Of a stretch of DNA of 64,000 bases, positions 56,009 through 64,000 are shown piece by piece. Source of the DNA: Litsea cubeba (lineage: Eukaryota; Streptophyta; Magnoliopsida; Laurales; Lauraceae); assembly GCA_012931725.1 (NCBI GenBank), contig CM022951.1, positions 76,571,905 to 76,635,904 on the forward strand. The letters are read 5' to 3'. Both the position numbers and the translations under genes were made by a program. Positions within the stretch are counted from its first letter, which is position 1, and the number at the start of each line of letters is the position of its first letter. Below the pieces are notes generated by a model. That model had not been told where the DNA came from. It was given only the letters and a program-made list of their open reading frames with translations, and did no database searches.

Positions 56009-59000
56009 ATGGCGGAGAGACAGCAGAGGAAAGTAGTAGGGTTAGGGTTTTGGAGGAACTTTTTGTTCGTTGCACTTCTTCTTTTGGCGGTTCAATCGGC
56101 GATCGGTGGCGAGGAGAAGCGGCATTTCAGGAACGCGTACGCGGCGATGATGTATATGGGGACGCCGAGGGACTACGAGTTCTACGTGGCGCTGCGCGTG
56201 ATGCTCAGATCGCTTGTGAGGTTGAAAGTCGAAGCAGATCTCGTCGTCATCGCTTCTCTCGACGTTCCTCGTCGTTGGATTGAAGCTATGTAAGTAAAAC
56301 CCTTTTCTTTCTCTCCCTCTCTAGCGCATGTTAGCTGATTTTTGCTTCTTTACGCCGGTAACGGAAAAGACCAGATTCGACGACTATGGATGTACTGTGT
56401 AGGTTTAATTATTTGGGAAAGGGGGGAGACTCTTTTTTTTTTTTTTTAATTTTTTAATTTTATAAATGATCGGAACCGTTCATCGGATGGGTCTCCGTAA
56501 ACGCAACGAATCTAACATCCAGACCGTTCATTAGATCTTTTTTTTTTTTTTTAATGTCTTTCTGATTGGATAATTAGGGTTTTCCAATCCAAATGATTTT
56601 TTTTTTTTTATTGTTGACAAGAGTCCATCTAATGTTGATAAGAATGGCATCATGAGATGAGTGTGACAATGAAAGATGTCTGATAATCAGAATAATACCC
56701 ATGGGAAATTTGATCGGAATTGTCCATATCCTCTTGCTCTGATTGAGTTTAGAGTCTCTCGTGACGTCATTTCTCCTTTCTTTGACGGATTGGGTGGAAT
56801 TTTTTTGTGGCCCATCAGCCCATCAAATCGAAGGATGGATTGTGCGCACTGATCTTTGCCTGGGTCCCATTGGGGGCCAAATATGCACACGATAAGAACC
56901 CTAATTAAAGTCAGATTGGAGGAGAGTATTTCATTTCCCCCTACGCACGCACCCACCCACCCACCACACAATACAGAATACAGTGCGTTCCACGATATGG
57001 ATGGATGGATGATTAGAAACGAGAACATTAGCAAAGCTGGATTCGTGCATCTCATGATATATTTTTTAGACTTAAAACTTGAACAAGCGGTTTAAATATG
57101 AACAAAATCCATTAATTAATATGCTTTGACAATAGTTACACCTGGCTTACATGTGCAACATCCCCCAAATTCCAATCCTTCTAATGCAAGGCTACTGTGG
57201 AAGCTGGGTATGCGTTGGGAAATTAGAATTTTACTTATATTAGTCTATCTACTAGCAACATGGGTACATACAGATCAAGCCCACCCGAACCAAGGCGAAA
57301 GGTGTTGGACCAAATTTCACTCCACCTGAAATGATACTCTGTTTATGTGATAAAATTATAAAATAAGCGAATAACTAATTCCTGTGATGCTCAGTATGAA
57401 CGTGGATAGGACTCTATCTGTACTTTTCATGACTTCCATGACTTGAGCTACGAATTAGGAATACACCACCTCATCAGTTTGGTGTTTTACAAGTAGAAAA
57501 TTTTCTTTTTTGGTAATATTTCTAACCTAATCGAGTTTTCATTATTTTCATTTTTCATTTCTAAGTATTGAAAGGCAAGAAAACTAATAGAATTATATGC
57601 AATAATGATCTCAATATGGTAAATCTGCTAAACCTCCACCATACTGAATTGCTTCAGTATTCAGTTCCAACACTAGTATCATTTCCTCTGTATGTAGGTA
57701 TGATACGCACGTACAAGTATCTTGGTGTCGTAGTTTGCTTTTTTGATAATGTGAATAACTAGTCAATTAATTAAGCATTTTATCCATCACCTCTGCATAC
57801 AGCAGATATCACTCCAAATGGAGGCAAATTTGGGCAAGTGCCTATTGAGAAGTGGGCATGTCATATATATTCAAGTGAGATGAAGTCCTCATTATAGAAA
57901 CGTCATTTGGTGAAAAATGTAGGACGATTTATCTAATTGCAACCTAATGAGATTCCGTTTTAAGTGGTAGCATCACAATCGGACACATTGTATATCCTTT
58001 TCTTTGTCAAAAGAATAGAAAAGACAATGTCAACTCAAATTTTAAATTCTGTTCAGGTAGGGTTGGCAATTGGCAAGTTAGAGTGCAATGAGTTGGATTG
58101 AGTTGGTGGGTTAAATCATAGGTATAGACCAAACTTAAATCTGACCCATATATTAATTCACCCTAATTTATGTTAGACTTAGTTGTGAGGGAGCCATCGC
58201 CACATCACTATACGTAGGCCCCAACTACTGATAGGAAACACACCTCACAATCTCCCTTTCTATGTTTGTTTCCTCTTGCCACAAGGGCGACATGCATGAT
58301 GGGATCCAGAATGGATGCCTCCCATTAGAGGTGTTCAATGGTTATCTGTCTCTCCGGGTCTGAGGCCTATTAGTGGTTGGGGCCTATTACGAGCTGGGGA
58401 GGAAAGTCAAACTTGATGCAGGCCAGACCATAGGTCGGCCGGCCCATTGGACTTAATCCATAGGCCCAACATGACATCCGTTTAATTAGAAGTTTAGGTT
58501 GTTTAGGAGTCTTAATTAAGTATTTTTTTATTGATTTAGAAGTTTTTAAATTAGGAGTTTTATTTTAGTTGTATTGTTAAGCAAGTTTTGAGGTTTAGTT
58601 TCCTTTATTGTTTCAGAAAGTCCTGATGTCCAAGTCTATATAAGGATGATTATGGCTCAGTTCTAATGGAATGCTTATTATCAATTAATCTTTGAGTTAT
58701 GAGAGTTTTCTCTTCAGTTATGGTGTTTCTCCTCATCATGAGTGTGCTCTAGTGGCCGAGTCCTTCTTTGAATTCGATCAATTCTTCGGGAGATTGATCT
58801 ATTCGTCAATCGCGGATCTGGACTGTGCCAAAACTAGTCTTCAGTTATTCTTTGTACAGAAATATATTTTAATAATTTATAATACCACACTGATAAATTA
58901 TTCATTACACAGCATAATTATATGTTATTTTTTATTTCATGTTGGACCCCAACTACTAATTGGAGACACACCTCTCACACTCCCTTTCTCCACAACAGCA

Positions 59001-61796
59001 ACATGAATGATGGAATCTGAAATGGAAGCCTCCCCATGAGAGGTGTTCGATGGTTATCTCTCTCTAAGGCCTATTTCGAGGAGGGAAGGGAAAGGCAAAA
59101 TATCGTTTGCATATTACATTCTCTAGTTATTTTTCTACAGGGGTGGCCCATGTACGGTAAAAACACTTAAAATATTATGTTTCAAGTCTTGTATGATTTT
59201 GTTATTAGGAAAAAAAGATCAAGCTGAGCTCAAGCTAAACTAAGCACACTTCCTTTATAATCAAGCTCAAGCTTGAAAAAAGTAGCTTGAATAGAGCTTG
59301 TGATGGGCTACCCAAGCTTAATTCGAGCTAGGGTATTGGATTTGAGCTTGAGTGTAGGATCTTACACCCCATTGAGCTACCAGTTATGCCAAAACCAATT
59401 GGTGATGGGAAACGGCACAACAATAGTTTTATGGTGATGGCAAAGGCTCGACCACAATTATGATTGCTCCGGAGCGAGGGTGGACGTTGACCTCAACAAT
59501 CCCTCCCTCAAGGCACACCCGCCGTGACTCTGCTGCGCAACTCGCAAAACGTGTATCCCACGACTCGAACACCCGACCTACCAGGCTCTGATACCACTTG
59601 TAGGATGTTACACCCTGTTGAGCTACCACTTATCCAATTGGTTTTGGGATAAGTGGTAGCTCAATAGGGTGTAAGATCCTACATTGAGTTTGGTCAATCT
59701 TTGCTCGGCTCCTTTACATCCCTAGTTGAATGGAAAACTAGCACTTAAAATGTTGGCCCTAAATCCATCTTAAAAAAGAAAAAGAAAAAAAAGAGAAAGC
59801 TCACCCCAAATCTATAGGACTTGATGATGATGTGATTCTGGTTTTGTTTTTGATGGAACAGGAAACATGAAGATGGTGCGAAGGTGGTAATGGTGAAGAA
59901 CATGGAGAATCCATACAAGAAGCAGGCTAACTTTGACAACAGGTTCAAGCTGACACTTAACAAGCTGTATGCATGGAGCCTTATCGACTATGACCGTGTT
60001 GTCATGCTCGACTCTGACAACCTGTTCCTGCAAAACACTGATGAGCTCTTCCAATGCGGCCAGTTCTGTGCTGTCTTCATTAACCCATGTATCTTTCACA
60101 CTGGTCTCTTTGTCCTGCAGGTACCCTTAGATGACCAAATGCTTGAACTCTCATTATAACTCAACTAGAAAATTGCATGTGATGCGATCATCTTCCATTC
60201 AACTCTAATTTCATGTGCTCTTGAAATGTAGCCATCACTGGAGGTATTCAATAACATGCGTCATGAATTGGCGATTGAACGAGCTAACCCGGACGGTGCA
60301 GACCAGGGTTTCCTTTCCGGCTACTTCTCAGACTTGCTCGACCGCCCAATGTTCCATCCCACCCCCAATGGAAGCAAGCTTGATGGAAACTACCGCCTTC
60401 CTTTAGGCTACCAGATGGATGCTTCCTATTACTGTAAGTGTCTACTTCTATATTCCAGCATTTCCATTGAACATTTTTTACTCTCAGGCATGAACTTTCT
60501 CTAAGTTTGAATCTTCTATACAGATCTGAAGCTTCGTTGGAGCATACCATGTGGTCCCAACAGTGTAATCACTTTCCCAAGTGCACCATGGTTGAAGCCA
60601 TGGTATTGGTGGTCTTGGCCTGTGTTACCGTTGGGCCTCTCATGGCATGATAGACGTCGAGCAACCCTTGGGTGAGAAAAAAGCTTTCTTTTAAATGTTT
60701 GATGGTTAATTACCTTTGCCATCCTTTTGAGAAAATTGAGGCCAGGGATGAAGTTGGGTTCCATTTTGGGATGTATCCAAAAGTTCAAACAGTTTGAGAT
60801 TTTAACAGAAAGGGTGATTGCCCCTTCTGTCTGCATGTTTGGAGACTGCTGCCACATCAGGTGGGATAATGTTTTTCTGTTTTCCACTCCCCAGAAACAT
60901 CACTAGTGCCATATCCCATTGGTGATTTAAGGCCAAGAAAATATTAGGAAATACAGGATTCCATCCAACGTTATCCCTGCACTTTTTTTGCTATCCCAAA
61001 CGCAGAGCATGCTTATAAATATCCTTGGTGCAAATGGTCAATATATACCAGTTGCAGCCTGTGTAGCATCGAAAGCATAATTTTAAGAATTCTTGACATT
61101 GTTAGGTACATCCTGAAATTAAAAAAACTGCCTGTTCCTTTGGAAGCATTGTTGTGTTTTTCCAATTACCATCCATTAATGCTATTAACATTACTGCAAT
61201 ATTGATCTGACTCCATGCTCTTTCTTGCTTGGGGTTGGGTGATGATGCTAAACAGATACGGTGCAGAGGTCCCTGTGGTGTTAATCCAGTCAGCAATGTA
61301 CCTGGTGATCATGGCAATGACTCGGTTGGCACGGCCCAACCTGAGTAAGCTGTGTTATCGGCGTCCAGAGAAGGGTCTTACTTGCTTTTATACTGTGTGT
61401 AAAATTGCAGCAATCTGGTCCATATTAGCTGCATACATGGTCCCGTTCTTCCTCATCCCTCGGACTGTGCACCCCCTCCTGGGCTGGTCCCTCTACTTGC
61501 TTGGCTCATCGGCTCTCTCTTCAATTGTTATCAACACCTTCCTGATGCCAGCTCTCCCTGTCCTAATGCCGTGGTTTGGGATCGTGGGCACTCTTGCAGT
61601 CATGGCATTTCCTTGGTATCCTAATGGAGTAATTCGGGCCTTAGCAGTGTTTGGCTATGCCTTCTGTTGTGCTCCATTTGTGTGGGTATCGCTACAGAGA
61701 GTGATGGCCGCTCTGCATGTATCAATTGAAAAGGAGGTTTTGTTTCCAAGACTGGGAGAATCTCTCCAGCAACCTGAGTTTAGCAAACTGTACTGA
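56009..61796 (+). CDS. PGSIP8-like: GT8 glycosyltransferase, PGSIP7/8-type putative glucuronosyltransferase, complete
   Basis: Five exons: 56009-56289, 59862-60120, 60232-60433, 60524-60671 and 61256-61796 (stop TGA 61794-61796). Splice phases agree throughout, giving 476 residues. ATG 56009 opens MAERQQRKVVGLGFWRNFLF; residues 17-33 form a signal anchor. The GT8 domain follows: NAYAAMMYMGTPRDYEFYVA, then NRFKLTLNKLYAWSLIDYDR and VVMLDSDNLFL, with the metal-binding DxD at 144-146. Next are CGQFCAVFINPCIFHTGLF and NPDGADQGFLSGYFSDLL. Five membrane segments close the protein (about 302-319, 344-365, 372-394, 397-415, 425-443) and the end is EVLFPRLGES...SKLY. This layout is that of the clade with PGSIP6/IPUT1, PGSIP7 and PGSIP8, probably Golgi enzymes. 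IPUT1 adds glucuronic acid to inositol phosphorylceramide; the substrate of PGSIP7/8 types is less certain. Intron 1 (3.57 kb) holds retroelement insertions. Confidence 0.92.
58190..59080. mobile_element. LTR-like retroelement piece between direct repeats, in GT8 intron 1
   Basis: A ~150-bp text (CCCCAACTACTGATAGGAAA, then GAGGTGTTCAATGGTTATCT) at about 58220-58350 returns in the same direction at about 58945-59070 with many small differences. Between the copies lies copia-LTR-like text with a TATA-like CTATATAAGG (58637-58646) and T-rich AGAAGTTTAGGTTGTTTAGG. It could be two copies of one repeat flanking an inserted LTR. Confidence 0.45.
59190..59725. mobile_element. possible hAT-like element, AGCTTGA-repeat type, split by a TRIM
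   Basis: Either side of the TRIM the text repeats GCTCAAGCT and AGCTTGA strings, and it ends TTTACATCCCTA at about 59725, resembling the right TIR of the other hAT elements here. The left end was not found, so the call is weak. Confidence 0.35.
59353..59683 (-). mobile_element. aberrant TRIM insertion in GT8 intron 1
   Basis: Same family as the TRIM at 21362. On the minus strand: a full 146-bp LTR (59353-59498), an internal part with TGGTATCAGAGC (59585-59596, exact initiator-Met primer site) and only about 38 bp of the other LTR (59599-59636), which then turns into an inverted copy of the same LTR end (to 59683). Perfect 5-bp target duplication TTGAG (59348-59352 and 59684-59688) flanks the whole, so both outer tips are LTR 3' ends. 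Confidence 0.85.
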
Positions 61797-64000
61797 CAAG
61801 CCACCTCTTAACTTGGTCTTTATACATGATTTTGACTGTTTTAGCTTCCTGTATTGCTATTTACTACATTGAATTGTATACTACATTAGAGGTGAAAGAC
61901 TGAACAGCAAAAAGTGAAAAGGGCTCGAGTCTTTTGTGGAGAAACAGGATCAATCAGGTTGTTTAGTTCAAGGAAATTGGAATGCAATTACAGGCATGTG
62001 AGTCCTGACTGCCAGGCGCATTTAAATATATATAACTCTTTTAAGTATAAAAAAAATAAATTCTTGTAGCCAAGTTTCTCAACTCCTATACATGAATTGT
62101 GTTGCATGTGAATGTAGAAGCAAACCAAACTGCTGTATTCTTGCTGCTGAAACGGGGGACCATTAGGAAAGGATGAGCAGAATGTCCAATTTCATATACC
62201 TTGATCTTCCGCTTTTCAGTTGGTATTCCAATGGTGAAAGACATTTTCCCTGGGTGTTGATGAAGCGCTTGAAATTTAAACTCTGCAGTTAATATTAAAT
62301 ACGTGGGGAAATCAATTTGCCGGTGCCATTTGAACCAAAACAAGGCTATAAATTCCAACAGCTCAACTTTGGCTTCCTAAATCAGAAGGGAGAAGCCAAT
62401 GCCTGTGCATAAACTTTGCAGTCGAGGAGGTTCTGATACCTAGTTCGGAGGCTCAGTGAGGAGTAACAGAGTTGCTCATGAAGCTTACATTAGCAAAAAA
62501 ATTATTTTCCACATGATCAGGAATTTGAATGTGGCGCGATTCTTTGATTTTGACGGGGTAAATCAAATGGAGCAGTGGCGATCAGATCTCATATTGGTCT
62601 CGCTGCGGAAATAGCTTCTTGGTTGCACTAATCAGTTTCATAATCTAATTTTCCAAGACTACTGTATATGAACAACCCACATTTCTTGGTTGTCTTTGGT
62701 TGATTACCATTTTATTATAGGGAAGGAAAAAGAAAAATGAAGAATTAAATGTGTACTGAAGGTTGTGTAAGATGGTCAGCTTAGGGTGAGAAGGAAGTAA
62801 TGCGACTAATGAAGTGAATGTATAAATGGGGTTGAACAAGCAACTAATTTTCCTTGCATGCAAATGTTGAGACTTGCTTATTGGTCGCAGACAGATAGAT
62901 GAGTTTGGAATTTGGAAGGGGGTAATAACTAATAACAATTAAAGCAATATTCAAGAGTGGGGAAAAAAAGAAAACAGCAAATGATCAGATTGGAGGCCAT
63001 CTAAAGTTATGAAATCTTAGCAGGGCAATCTGATGGATGGAGCTCAATTTATTGACTAAGGGAGTTAAAATAAAGTTCCAACAGTGCAGTATGCACTTCC
63101 AAGCCGACCTAGTGGGCTTGGTTCTCCCACGAGTTTTTGACCCTTTAAGAGGTGGCTCCATCCCATAGACCGTTATAATCTGTCTAAAGCAAAACAGTTC
63201 CAAAAGGCCATAGAGATACTCTCTCATTTTTTTTCTTGCACTACCGTTGATTTGTTCTTGTTCTCTCTTTTCCGTGCTATTACATGTTCTATTAGTATTT
63301 TACGTAATAAGAGCTGAGTGTGTCACGGCCCTACCATGTGGTGGTGTTGCTAAGAATCAAGGGGAATATTGGGGTCCGTGACATTGCCCCCAATTCGCCA
63401 GCAACCCTGTTTCTTCTTTACATAAAATCCAAGTATATTTGGGCATTTTCACATTTGAAGCAGACCTTTGGGATGTTATCCGATTGACGAGCCTACAAAC
63501 AGATGTAAAACTTTGATGTCTGGCAGGACGCTCTGTTGTTAACTGGGGACTATTCCTTCAGCCTTCCAGTCCAATATACATCAAGGCCATTGCAGTTGGA
63601 TTGAGTTGAGAGAGAGAAATCAACCAAAAGAAATTAAATCTACCAATAAAAAGAGAGAGGATTCCCAACTAGAGAGGATTCTACTGATTTCCATTTAAGC
63701 TAGAGAGAGGAATCCCACATTCCTAACGTTCATGTAGAAAATCAAAAATCCTTTATTTTGATGAAAATCAACTCATCTTTTTTTCCTTTTTCTTAGATAA
63801 AATGCTTCACACTAAAGACTTGTTTGTGTATATAGAGGATTCCAAGTTTTAGGAATTTCTATTTTCATAGGAAAAAGGGAATATTGCTTTCAATTGGAAT
63901 TTCTTTAATGAGGAAAACTAGTTTATTTTTTCTCTTTTCTGCAAATAAAATATAAAGAAATAGTGGGCTAATGAAAAAAAATCATAACAATCTTCCTCTC
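61797..64000. other. 3' region of the GT8 gene and intergenic sequence
   Basis: The first few hundred bases should contain the 3' untranslated region and poly(A) site. Beyond that no exon chain, RNA gene or element end was recognised. Minus-strand open frames at 62086-63227 (80-97 codons) have no domain. Confidence 0.4.

Noticed and set aside
1..64000. CRISPR arrays, operons, riboswitches
   Set aside because: Not expected in a plant nuclear genome and none seen; regularly spaced motifs are LTR palindromes and transposon subterminal repeats.

Overview
The window is nuclear DNA from a flowering plant. It is AT-rich and intron-rich, packed with microsatellites and transposons, and each recognisable gene has its best match in a land-plant family. 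The wide spacing of genes and the load of gypsy elements suggest a mid-sized or large genome. I cannot name the species from the sequence.

Three host protein genes can be supported. At the left edge (1522-3738, +) lie the last five exons of a MEE44/TRF4-type nucleotidyltransferase. In the left-middle (14575-18398, -) is a complete four-exon gene for a QWRF-motif (DUF566, EDE1/AUG8 family) microtubule-associated protein of 402 residues. At the right (56009-61796, +) is a complete five-exon gene for a PGSIP7/8-type GT8 glycosyltransferase of 476 residues, with five C-terminal membrane segments. I assembled these gene models by hand from splice sites and reading phase, and the phases agree at every junction. 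The three genes look functionally unrelated.

The rest is mostly mobile DNA. The dominant feature is a structurally complete Athila-like Ty3/gypsy element at 30675-43321 (-). It has 1563-bp LTRs that differ, as far as I can see, at one base, a perfect 5-bp target duplication (GAGAG), a tRNA-Asp-type primer site, an unbroken 1938-codon gag-pol and a third ORF. It interrupts an older gypsy-type LTR. Other elements with supportable ends are a 3.85-kb solo LTR (23376-27230) that itself carries a hAT element; a TRIM element (21362-21748); a structurally aberrant TRIM in an intron of the GT8 gene (59353-59683); a tRNA-type SINE (52398-52645); a Mutator-type MITE four bases inside an intron of the QWRF gene (16479-16704); a long-TIR element with G-rich arms (48800-49524); and four small non-autonomous hAT elements (24778-25373, 45918-46487, 46609-47390, 50174-50653), each filled with its own short repeated motif. 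Degenerate LINE 3' ends lie at about 2700-3370, 22640-23200 and 47945-48000.

I did not find a convincing new gene system. The observations most worth a second look are the palindrome arrays in the LTRs, the hAT elements that share architecture but not motif, the MITE beside a splice donor, the TRIM whose two ends are both LTR 3' ends, and a perfect 50-bp palindrome at 48104-48153.
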